Part shown: piece after piece, positions 1 to 10,179 of the stretch | Position numbering within the stretch: position 1 is the stretch's first letter | Layout: each line of letters begins with the position of its first letter | NCBI GenBank assembly: GCA_004380135.1 | Contig: QXCR01000072.1 | Span: forward strand, 89,295-153,294 | DNA from: Stemphylium vesicarium | Taxonomy: Eukaryota; Ascomycota; Dothideomycetes; Pleosporales; Pleosporaceae | Reading direction: 5' to 3' | DNA length: 64,000 nt | Program-made: the position numbers and the translations under genes | Notes under the pieces: generated by a model | Databases searched by the model: none | What the model was told of the DNA's origin: nothing | Seen by the model: the letters and a program-made list of their open reading frames with translations, nothing else

Positions 1-1902
1 TTCGGGACCCAGGGTCCATGATGACCAAGACGCTTCTCTCTCAAACTCACTTGTGCACAAACTTCTGTCACTTCCTCTCAACAGAACCCGACAAAACCGA
101 AAAGGAAACAATAGACGCCTCTTCCCTTCGGAGTTCACTCCTAGCACCGAACGGCTAGAAGGCCTCCGCGACTTTTCTAGCCCAAAGACTTGATTCGTTT
201 GTCTTCCTTCTTCTTCCCTTTTGCTAAACTTACACACATTCCCCAAGCGTGGTGGCGCCAAGCTTACACGATTCAAGGAAAGATCGTCGTAAAAGCCGCC
301 CGGCTTGGGAGCTTTGTCGCTATGGTTGTACACGCCGCCGCAGTTCCGCGACGCGCACGTTTAGTACTCGAAAACTTGCTGCAGCTAGGTCTGGCGAGTT
401 TAGTCTCTTGTAGCGTTGCGTGCGTGTGCAAGGCATATCCTACTTTACTAGACAGGGTTTTACCCCGCCGGATCACGCTGCTGCAGTAGGAAGCACGGCT
501 GGACTACATACTACATTTCAACCACGCAGCATGCGTCCGCGACTACACGGGGCTATATCGCAGCCACATATAGGAGGATTTCTTGCTAGTAAACCTGTTT
601 TCGTTTCCAGCACATCTCGCTCTCTTCAGACCTCGCATCTGGACTCATCGTGAAACGAGCGCGCACGGCTAAAAGCAGAATACTTGCGCTGCTCTGGAAA
701 TCCCGATTGCTGGCAGACGCAAGGATTTTGTTGAGAGAGACAAAGTTTCCGCAGGCGAAATGTCTGTGAGGACATCTTCCTTGATGGTGTTCATACGCGT
801 AATGATCTCTGTTGCCGCTGCTTTTTTCTTTCGATTTACCCGTGCCGGATATCTGCGGGGTGCCGTGGCTTGCAGGAGGATGCCGAACCATCAAGTCGCA
901 TGCCAGAATACCAGATCATACAGATTCTCGTACAGCAAGCCCTGGAAAATGCCATGTTCTGGTTGGAGGATTTTCATTCCGCTGGTAAAATACATTTGCG
1001 ACTACATAATGCTACATATCTGTTACATGTTGGGAGATGAGATGGGCGAATAAAATATGTCAACAAGTAAGCAAGCAAGCAAGAAAAAAATGATGTGAAC
1101 GTGGACATCAGAAAAGGGTAGCCTGCTCGATTGGTCCATGAAGCGAAGGAAGCTACCAGAGCAGTAAAACAGGAGGAATGCATATGCGTCATGTTGGAGG
1201 TTCTGAGGGATGATGCTTCCTGCGAGCGGTAATGCGACATCATCACCATCATGCTCCCCCATCTCTTGCATAAAGGATGCCACATTTCGCCACCACCAAA
1301 GCAAAAACATGCACGATCAGGCCATCGTAAATATGAGGAAAAGAGGGTGTATGGAGGAATATGCCGAGATCAGATGCACAATAGGTACACACCCACAGTC
1401 TCGAACTGCCGTCTGTCGGTCCGCCTTCCGTACCATACCGGCAGTACAGCCATCAGCCATGTGAAGTTGGTTTTTTCCTTCCACGATCTGGCGGTGCATC
1501 GCGCTGGCTTTTCCCTTTCTTTTCTTCGCCTTATGGGGGTCCTGAATCCCGGCTTGCCACATGGCAAGCAAGCCCTGTTTCTGCATTATGACCGTGCCCC
1601 TGTTATTTTTTGAACAACGTTGATATCCACATCATAACTTTTCTAGAGTCGAAGTAAAAAGGAAAAGAAAGAGAGACCGGGTGCTGCATCCGCTTGCAAA
1701 GTCGTTTGCTGGAACTTTCCGGATACCGAGAACCAAGAATCTTGCATCTCATCTGCCCTTCCAAAGAAGCACTTCTAACAGCACGTCCAGCATCTTCGAC
1801 AGCCCGTCCATCTTCTTTCCTTCACCCGCTCATCCGCACTTCTCCGTCGGCTCTTGCGCTGTCACCTCCCCCTCCCCTACACCCTTCATCTCTTTCCCCT
1901 TT
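1..1902. other. Left-edge intergenic DNA, no supported gene
   Basis: I see only short reading frames here, on both strands and heavily overlapping. None has a recognisable domain or a convincing splice model. A short AAGC/AAGT-type microsatellite followed by an A-run lies near 1063-1090. Pyrimidine-rich sequence at about 1790-1910 is probably the 3' flank of the PheRS gene. A gene fragment whose body lies left of position 1 cannot be excluded. Confidence 0.5.
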
Positions 1903-3618
1903 CTACCTTAGCTCGACGCCCAGACGCGCCACAAGCAAGGACCTCAGGCGGTCATGCAACTCGTTTGTTTCTTCGTTGGTGAGGGTGCGCTCCAAGCTGC
2001 GGTAGTTGACACGGTAGCACATGCTGCGGCGCCCTGTTTTGGGGTGCACGAATTCGTCGGTCAGACGGATATCTTCGACGAGGTCGCCGCAGACTTCGCG
2101 GGCGATCTCCATGACATCATTTTCATGGAAGGTTGGGGTTGGTGGAGCGGGGGCTGCGGGTGGGATGGGTGTGCCTGAGGTCCCGGCAGCAGCAGCAGCA
2201 TCAGGAGAGGAGGATTGCGTTTGTGATGATCCCGGTGTGGGCGATGAGGTTGACGCTGCTGTCGTAGGCGGATGAACAGCCGCAGCGCCCCCAGCAGCAC
2301 TCGAGCTGCTTCTGAGCCAGAAACTCACGTCCTTGAAACAAGCCGGGTATTTGCTAAAAGGGACGAAACGGGAGATGGACTTTTGCTCGCTGAATTGCGA
2401 CAAGAACCGCTCGTCCTTTGACCAGAAAAGGCGGATATCAGGGATAGAATAGAGAAGCATAGCAATGCGTTCAAGGCCTATTCCAAACGCCCATCCTATG
2501 CGGTTGGGCACTGAAGCGTTGTTCAGGATGGGCTGCGAGACGATGCCGCAGCCGAGGACTTCGAGCCAGTCGCCCTGCCAGAAGACTTCAAGTTCCCACG
2601 AGGGCGAGGTGAAGGGGAAGTATGCTTCCACCCAGCGCACCTTGAGGGGCTCATTGGGAGATTCCGATTCCGTGGACGCAGTCCTAGCAGCGTTGAAGAT
2701 GGTTACCACCATATCTTCCAGGCTGCGTTTAAGATGCGCTGCCATGGCCTCGACTTCTTCCTGCGAGTGGCCTGCCTGCAATGGGTTTCGCTCTGCATGA
2801 AAAGTCGGGTTTGGATCTTCGACGGCGATATCGTGTTTGGTGATCTTTTCCACATCGTCCCAGATTATCTGTGCTAATGTCTTGCCTTCGCTTTCATCTC
2901 GCTGTCGATCCCATGTCCGCGCCCCTTCCATCTGGTGGAAGACGGGATAGTGGCTCCGGTCAATGGCATCTCGGCGGTAGACGTCTGCGCTGATGAGGTA
3001 CCCTTCGCTTTCGTTGTTGCGGAATGTGTCGGCTTGGTGGGCTGAGGTGTGGGTTCGTAGCACAGTCTCTTTGTTCAGGTAGTATGTGTCCGTTCTACTG
3101 CGGCCAATGTGATCCAGTGGGAAGCCGAGTGAGTCGAAATTTTGCCCAGTCGTCACAACAGGGAAGAGATCGTTGTGCGTCTTGTAGCCAGGGAAACGTG
3201 ACTCAATCAGCTTACGCGTGATGGTGAGAGGATGGTCTGGTTGAAGATGTAGTCGCCGGGGTATCGCTGAGAGAATGGTCGCAGGCGTGTTCATCCACTC
3301 ATCCGTTTTGTATGTTCGCCCTTCTATGGTGACGTCTTTTGGAAATGCTCCTGGTCACTTTTAGATCATTGCTGCCGCAAAATCTCACTGCGAATATGAC
3401 TTTGGGGCCGGCCAGAGTGGAACGGACGCTGACCATGTTTTACACAGGAATCAATACCGCGAATTCCGTTGAGTTTTTCCGCACGCCCACTTCTGGAAAG
3501 AACTATACTAAAGACAAGCATCACATGATAGCGACGTACCGGAAGAGTTGTATCTCACATTATTCAGCGTCAGTCTGGACGCTAAAGCAGGTCTTCGTAT
3601 CCGTAATGATATATTCAT
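1903..3618 (-). CDS. MSF1: Mitochondrial phenylalanyl-tRNA synthetase
   Basis: Charges mitochondrial tRNA-Phe in the matrix as a monomeric class II synthetase. Two exons are proposed, 3618-3540 and 3350-1903, with a 189-bp intron (donor GTACGT, acceptor CAG). The join restores a glycine codon and gives 508 residues. Exon 1 encodes an Arg-rich presequence (MNISLRIRRPALASRL...), as expected for import. The catalytic core shows motif 2 around YPVFHQMEG and motif 3 GWAFGIGLERIAML. The C-terminal FDX-ACB anticodon-binding domain runs from FKDVSFWL to the end (NYRSLERTLTNEE). An unusual Ser/Ala/Pro/Thr-rich insert of about 60 residues interrupts this last domain just after its first strand. The internal Met at 3294 was rejected as the start because the conserved T-D-E-W precedes it in frame. 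The family call is certain; the exact start is probable. Confidence 0.93.
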
Positions 3619-3954
3619 AGACGCCTGACGGCATGCGGCCGCCGAACAAATAGGTATCCGCATCTTTGCTGTTCGCGATACCTAGGTATCTCCAGTCGTC
3701 TAGCAATCCGCAAAACCGTAACCGCGGCGCCAAGGCCGCCGCATCCCAGCTCCGGGCTTAAATCCGGACCCTCGCAACGCTTTGCCGAATGACGTCCGCG
3801 TGCCGAATTCTCGGTCTCTTAACAATCACCGAACTTTCAACAAGCTGCCCTTATTCCTAAGGCCCATATCTATAGCCCTCTCTCCTCCTTGCCAGCTTCA
3901 CATGCGGTCGCTGTGCTAGCCGACCCTCCCCCCCTCTCTCCCAACCTGCCCAAC
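3619..3954. promoter_or_regulatory. Shared divergent promoter, MSF1 / DIC1
   Basis: This is 336 bp between the start codons of two divergently transcribed genes for mitochondrial proteins. It is GC-rich in the middle, with pyrimidine stretches close to the carrier start (3870-3945). I see no clear TATA box. Head-to-head spacing suggests a bidirectional promoter, which is inference. Confidence 0.4.
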
Positions 3955-5088
3955 ATGGCTCATGCGACACGGAAAGTGACGGTACCGGAGCTGAGGAAGA
4001 GCGAAGATGTGAAGCCCATAATGAAGACGCCGATACATTATCCATTCTGGTTTGGTGGTAGTGCAAGTTGTTTTGCGACCTTCTTCACGCATCCGTTGGA
4101 TCTTGGTGAGCCCTCTTTTGCAAGTTTATTTTGTGTTTAGCGATTGAGTCGTCGTTTTCCTGGGCTGACTTTTGTGGCATGTAGTAAAGGTACATACAAA
4201 ATAGAAAGAGGTCGCGTGCCATGCGCTATTCGTACATTTACTCATCGCTTTTCCTAGGTCCGGTTACAAACTCAGGCTACACATGGTGTACGGTTAAACA
4301 TGGTACAAATGTTCGGTCATGTTATAAAGAGTGACGGTGCATTGGGCCTATACAAGGGTGTACGTCTCTCACCTATTCGACCTTGCAAATACTCCATCTA
4401 AACGCGACCCCAGATCTCCGCAGCACAACTCCGCCAAGGCACATACAGTATGACACGCTTCGGCGTATACGAAACGTTAAAAGATCGCGTGACGACTGCG
4501 GAAAAGAAACCCTCTTTCCTCACTCTCGTCGGTATGGCCTCGATATCAGGTTTCCTCGGAGGTTTCGCCGGAAACCCAGGCGACATCCTGAACGTCCGAA
4601 TGCAACATGACGCCGCGCTCCCGAAGGAAAAGCGACGAGGATACAAGAACGCTATAGATGGTATAATACGCATGTCGCGCGAGGAAGGCGTCGCGAGCCT
4701 GTGGAAGGGCGTTTGGCCCAACTCGTCCAGAGCAGTGCTCATGACTGTTGGTCAATTGGCCACATACGACGGATTCAAGCGCGTGCTGCTCAACTACACC
4801 CCTCTGGAGGATAACCTCACTACACATTTCTCTGCCTCCTTCCTCGCCGGCTTCGTCGCGACGACGATATGCTCACCCGTCGACGTTATCAAGACAAAGG
4901 TCATGAGTTCGAGCGAGAGCGTGGGTCTCGTGAAGACTGTATCGGACACCATGAGGGCGGAGGGTTTCCGCTGGATGTTCAAGGGCTGGGTACCGAGTTT
5001 TATTCGTGTTGGCCCGCATACGGTGCTTACATTCTTGTTCCTGGAACAGCATAAGAAGATGTACCGGCAGTTTAAGAAGCTGGAATAG
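3955..5088 (+). CDS. DIC1: Mitochondrial dicarboxylate carrier
   Basis: Inner-membrane antiporter of the SLC25 family that exchanges malate or succinate for phosphate. Four exons: 3955-4105, 4185-4189, 4258-4359 and 4414-5088, giving 310 residues, normal for the family. The three carrier signatures are PLDLVK, NPGDILNVRMQ and SPVDVIKTKVM. The second lacks the usual basic residue after its acidic residue, and the N-x-R-M-Q form is typical of dicarboxylate carriers. Repeat motifs such as LRQGTYSMTRFGVYE also fit DIC. The second exon is only five bases, but both flanking introns have consensus ends (GTGAG...TAG and GTACAT...TAG), and without it the first signature is lost. Substrate is assigned by family resemblance, so oxaloacetate or a related dicarboxylate remains possible. 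Confidence 0.92.
4185..4189 (+). other. DIC1: Five-nucleotide micro-exon (TAAAG) of DIC1
   Basis: Exon 1 ends in phase 1 with G. The bases TAAAG lie between an acceptor ...GTAG and a donor GTACAT. Joining G+TAAAG gives Val-Lys, completing P-L-D-L-V-K, and exon 3 then starts V-R-L-Q-T-Q. The flanking introns are 79 and 68 bp. Without the micro-exon the frame fails and the carrier signature is broken. Confidence 0.85.
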
Positions 5089-5364
5089 AATTGGAGGGTA
5101 TGAAAAGATGTTCAAGATACCATTTGGGCGGGCGTTTGGGCGCTGACAGCATTTCTTGCAGCGCGATAGACTATGGCTTGCATACAAGAGGGAGAGACAG
5201 GATTTGGCTGTGCATATGCGCTTCAAGTACATATAGAAGGAAAAGAAAGAATGCAAAGTCAGAAACGCTCAATGCGCATCTTCTGGGACTGGCATGAGCA
5301 AATTCAAAATACATCATTGGCATTACAAGCACACTATCCAAACTTGCAAGGATCCGCTATCCCC

Positions 5365-6363
5365 TTAATACCCATGCTTCTTCAACTCCTCCTCAGTCCA
5401 CTCCCACAACTTCTTCCTCAACCCCTCATCCCTCGCCCACTTGCTCCCCGCACTCTTCTTGCCCACAGGCATGTAATACGCACCACTATCCAACTGCTCC
5501 TTCCCCACCGTCGCACACCACGTGGTATTCAGCGCGCCGCCCTCTGGACTCCTAAAGTGCCCGGGCAGCACCAACGCAACAATCCCATAAAACCAAAGCC
5601 CAACCTTCATAAACACATTCGTGCGCAGGTTATCGAATAGATCCGTCAGGATAACACCCGGATGCAGCGACACAGACGTAATCTGCGGGTACCGCTCCGC
5701 GAGCTCGCGCGCAAACAGGATATTAGCCAACTTGGAGCTGCCGTAGCGCTGCCATGTTGATTCCTGCTTCAGCGCCTTCTGGTCGAATTCTATACCCCGG
5801 GATACGGGCATGTTGTGCCCCATGCTGCTCAGCGTGACGACGCGTACATCGGCATCCGGCTGACTCTCCGCCGTGCTTAGCAGCGTGGGGAGAAGGAGTT
5901 TCGTTAATAGCGCGTGCCCCATGTGGTTCGTCCCGAATTGTATCTCGTACCCTTCCTTGGTGGTATTGTAGGGCCCCGCCATTATCCCTGCATTGTTGAT
6001 CAGGATATCGAGGCGTGGCTCCTGGCGCTTGAACTCCGCGGCGGCGGATGCAATTGACGAAAAGGATGTTAGGTCCAAGGACAGGAAGACGATTTCGCAG
6101 GCGCCGGATACGCTCGATTTGATCGACGTTATGGCATCGCGCGCTTTGGACTCGGTGCGTGCCGCGAGGTAGATGCGTGTGGGGTTGTGCGCGGCCAAGT
6201 AGGCGATTGTTTGCTTGCCGAGGCCTGCATTGCCTGGGGGGTTGTGTTAGGTGCTGTGTGTGATATAAGGGGAGCTGGGGGGAGGGCGTTTACCTCCTGT
6301 TACTAGGATTACTTTGCCCTCGAGACTTCCAATGTCTGTTGCGGGATTAAAGGATTTCCCCAT
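5365..6363 (-). CDS. Short-chain dehydrogenase/reductase (retinol dehydrogenase-like)
   Basis: NAD(P)-dependent oxidoreductase of the classical SDR fold; substrate unknown. Exons 6363-6294 and 6233-5365 with a 60-bp intron give 312 residues. The splice falls inside the cofactor motif and reconstitutes VTGGNAGLGKQT (TGxxxGxG). NNAGIMAG, the catalytic YGSSK (Tyr and Lys, written Y-G-S-S-K) and a conserved LHPGVILTDL follow in the expected order. The long variable C-terminal part resembles the retinol dehydrogenase/WW-oxidoreductase group, common as broad-specificity carbonyl reductases in fungi. No membrane anchor is obvious beyond a hydrophobic stretch near VGLWFYGIVALVLPG, which may associate with membrane. 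Its gene points towards the carrier and has no obvious functional partner. Confidence 0.88.
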
Positions 6364-7432
6364 GGTGACGGCGTTCAATCGATCGGTATATGTGTATGTA
6401 CGGATCGGTGCGATGGAGTTGTATCAGCGCGTGGGATTCGAGTCGTGAGGGTGTAGACGGGGTGTTCGCGGGTTGTAAACGGGTTCGTCGCAACTAGTCG
6501 ATAATGTGGTAGTTCGGATCGCAAAAGCACGGCGCTCAATACCTCTTAAACCAGAAAACAAAGACGCGCGACTGCCTTCTTATCCGCTAGAATCCGCCAA
6601 AGTATATAATCCACGGAAGCCTGTGATTCCGCTCTTGCACATGCTCGATCCAATCCCATACCAGACTCTAGCCCGCGGGTGCGGTCCGTTCGCGGCGCTA
6701 CATAATCATGCGGAGTGGAGGGAACGCGCTATGACGTCGCGTACATTGTGCGTGAAGCCGGGGGCGGCGCAACATGTCCCACGCGTTCCTTACGGGCGTA
6801 ATGTTTATGAGAGGAGGTCGTGATGTTTGCCCGAGAGGCTGCGAGGGGCGTGAGGGAAATCAGATTAGCGCTTACATTGCCATACCGTGATATGCAGATT
6901 GCGAATACACATTGCAAATGCAGATGCAGGGGAGCGGAGTTGCACTATACTTTCAAGGGGCTTTACATGGAGTACAAAGACAAGGGTATCATTATGCTCA
7001 ATCATCGCAAATACTGCCGTATCCCCCCTGGTGCTATGAAATTCCAAACATGCGGACCTGCCATTCCGCATTTTGCCTCTATTACTACATGTACCATTAA
7101 CCAAATACGTGGTTCCTGAACCCTTGAAAAGAAGGCTTCCTCTTCGTCACCATGGCGTATTGCCGCCAGATCGTCAGTCGATACCATCGATAGTCACAAG
7201 CTGATCTCGGGCGCTCGATGAAGAAGATGTTGGAACCAGAGGCTGTTCCCTTGCTTCGGGCCCTTTCGGGATGGACAACAAAATATTTTTCAAGCTTCTT
7301 CTTCCTCTTAATCGTCGCCTGTGAGATCAATTACTCCATCTATTTATGGGATGAATGGACGTGGCGCAGCCTTCCCTTGTTGCCTGTTTGGTCTCAGTCG
7401 TGACGAGGATGCAGTTGATGCGCCGTACTCTG
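6364..7432. other. Intergenic, nothing recognised
   Basis: About 1.07 kb between the SDR and the DUF262 pseudogene. The 150 bp next to the SDR start presumably contain its promoter. Remaining short frames on both strands show no domain, no splice logic and no repeat. Confidence 0.5.
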
Positions 7433-9720
7433 TTATCGGAATATGAGGCAGGGGTTGGTTGGTCCTCGGTGGAGATACAGGCGTGATGATTCCGTCCATT
7501 TGTTCCTGTGTACGAAGGTATTTGAAGGGAACACGCCCTCGCCGCACCGCTGTGGCGCTTTCCTCAGGGTGACTCCTAGTCCAACCTGCTGGAATAGTCG
7601 GAATTGTGGTGAACAGCGTCTCGGGAGCGGGAAAGGTTGAAGGGATCGATATTTCCTGCTTAGCTGTGTGGCCTGAGCTTCGCGGACCACCGGAGATGGA
7701 GGATGCGGTGTGAGCTCTGGTGTGTAAGGAATATGGTTACTATTGCTCTGGGTTCTTCTCCTTGAAGAGGCATCGTCTCGAGGACGATAACTGTCAATCC
7801 CGCCTCTGCCAGCTGAGTAGCCATCTGAGTAGCCATCTGAGCCAGGGGCATAGCGGTCATGGCGGTCCTGGGCAATATAGCAGTCACTCCTTCTGATGGC
7901 TAAAGAACTGTCTGGAGGAACATAGCGGTCAATCGCCCCCTCTAGTCTCTGGAAATCTCGACTAGTCGTCGCTGTAGGCATAGATACCGTACGTGCTGGA
8001 AGTCTTTCCGGCCCTCTGTTCCTTTCTGCATCATCTTGTTCAAATATAGCTACACTTGACAGCTGTGGCGACGCCGGCATCGATGAAACGTGTGAAAATT
8101 GTCGCAAGGAAGGCTGACGCACGACGTCTGACGACGCTGGTAGTGCTGCAGCTGGATCGCCAGTAGTCGTGTGTTCTCGAGGAGTAGCACGCGGCCTTTG
8201 GCGGACTTCTGGGGTGGAAATATTGTCGCTCGACACATTGCCAGTGGACGCTGATGGTCCGGAATTTGTCCGTCGTCGTTTCGGTGCAGGTGCCCTTGGA
8301 GGTATTTCCGTTTCGATCTCGTTTGCAGTTTGGAGTGACAAAGCGGCCCGTGGTTTGTTCTTAGAGTTTGTCCTCTTCTTGAAGTGTACTGACGGTGATA
8401 TAGCCGGCTAAGGCGCTGAGACGGCTGGTTCCAATAGCATCGCCGCCGAACTTGATGCTGCAGAGGTTGAAGCTTGACCCAGCAGATTTCGATGAACAGT
8501 CGAGCCATCCACCGCCCCGCGAAACACTTCCAGATTTTCGATCCATCTCCAGATAAAGGTCCAGGCTGATGCGTTCGTGCGAAGTTCCGTAAATTCCTCT
8601 CGAAGCGCTTCTCGGAGAGCTTTGATATCTCCTAGAAGAAGCTCGCAGTTTCGTGATTCAAAGTACTTTGATATCAGAACGGTAACGCCTACCATCTCGA
8701 TAGGTGCAAATGTTTGGACACCACGCAGATACTTGTTCGCGTTGGTGAAAACATCAGAGTCCATTTCAACGAGTTCTTTGAAGATAGTCCAGACACTGGC
8801 AAGGTGAGACTTGACAGCGTCGTCGATTGGCCCATTCAGCAGCTTGTGAAGCACGCTGCAATTTGTCTTCAAGGTTGGTAAGCCGTTTGCTGCAGTCGGA
8901 TGCATGGCCTCGATGATCTGATTGAAGCAGGACAGAGTGAGTTGGAAGTCTTTTCCACGAGACCGATCTTTCATCAACATGTAAATGATGGGAAAGTCGG
9001 ACACGAACAGCAATGCTAACTCTTGCCATGGTCCGGACTTGGCCGTATCTTCTCGGCTGCGCTGAGTTGAACTCCCATCTGGACTCTAGCGAACAGATCT
9101 GAAGGCAAGGAGATATAAAGTTAGTATATGTCTCCCATGCGTCCTGTAGCTGCAGAACTTACCCTCCTCTTGAAACTGACTGAGTCCTGCAAACTGAAAC
9201 GCAACCAAGTCTTTCTCTAGAAACTGTTTCTAAGTGTCTTCTGAAAGCAGCTTCCTGCGCCTGGGGCCATCAGACTCGCAGAACCACCTGTTGCCGTCAG
9301 CGTACGGATGTAATGGACATTCTTGATCTTCTACTTACCATTTCTCGCCTTTGTGGTCATGACATGGAATCATTCCCCTGACAAAAGCCCTGACAGAAGA
9401 GAGACGCTGCTTGCCGTCGACACAGACATACTTGTCGCGTCATCTTCCATCATCGCCAGCAGCGTGCTTTTTCTTGTTCAAGAGATAATTGGTGGGATAA
9501 AGTAGTTTTCTGAAAAAAATGTCAGCTACAGAGTGGATCGGCAGGGGCGTGACAATGCTACGCACCCATCAACGAGTTCATCAATCCAGTCATGCGATCA
9601 GCTGTTCACTGTTAGTACGATCGCTCCAACAGTCAAATTTGGTCTACTCTTACCTGTCCACACAACTTCTCGCTGATATTCCGGCTCACTCCCACTTCAT
9701 TATTATTGAATCCAGCTGTT
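7433..9720 (-). pseudogene. Decayed fungal DUF262 (GmrSD N-like) gene
   Basis: Ordered exons of a DUF262-domain protein can still be read. About 9720-9654 holds EPEYQREVVWT, 9601-9566 holds DRMTGLMNSLM, 9509-9339 holds ENYFIPPII and KYVCVDGKQRLSS, 9287-9163 holds WWFCESDGPRRRK and FLEKDLVAFQF, and 9098 onward holds DLFARVQMGVQLSAAEKI, SGPWQELALLFVSDFP and LRGVQTFAPIEMVGVTV. Every intron keeps consensus borders and correct phase. The reading frame is broken repeatedly: a frame change near 9690-9705, a 2-nt-type shift near 9480, TGA at 9442-9440, TAG at 9232-9230, a shift near 9045, and TAG at 8410-8408. Downstream of the last stop the same frame continues as an Arg/Ser-rich tail to 7433. DUF262 proteins share a fold with ParB/GmrS-type nucleases; the role of fungal members is unknown to me. 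Confidence 0.8.
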
Positions 9721-10179
9721 GGCATAAAACAAGAGCTAGGAGGGAAATTCTGGACGTTATATAGGTATCATATAGTGGCTTGGCTGCACTAGCTTGCATA
9801 CTAAGACACCAGCCATCTGGAACTTTCTGCATGGGTGGAATCGCCAAATCTCTGGCAACCGCGAAGCATCGCTTTCACTCACAAGCAGCCCGTCAGCACA
9901 AATCACAATCATGCATCAAACATGTCGCAACATGCATACATCACACACAATTGATTGGCCGAAAGGATTTCTAACCTCTTGCGAATTGAGTGTGACTGTA
10001 ACTACGACTATTCTCCTCACTTGTGCTCATTGCTGCATCGTACATTGGGTTCGTGAGATCGGCCCTACCGCACCTCAACCCATGTGCTATTGCCGAATAA
10101 GTCGTAGATTTCTTACAGTAAATGGCAAACCATATTTAGATAGCTGACGACGCCCTCTGATTACGCGTCATCAGATAGT
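9721..10179. other. Intergenic, nothing firm
   Basis: The first exon or promoter of the ancestral DUF262 gene may lie here, but I cannot trace it. No domain-bearing frame, RNA gene or repeat is visible. Confidence 0.45.
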
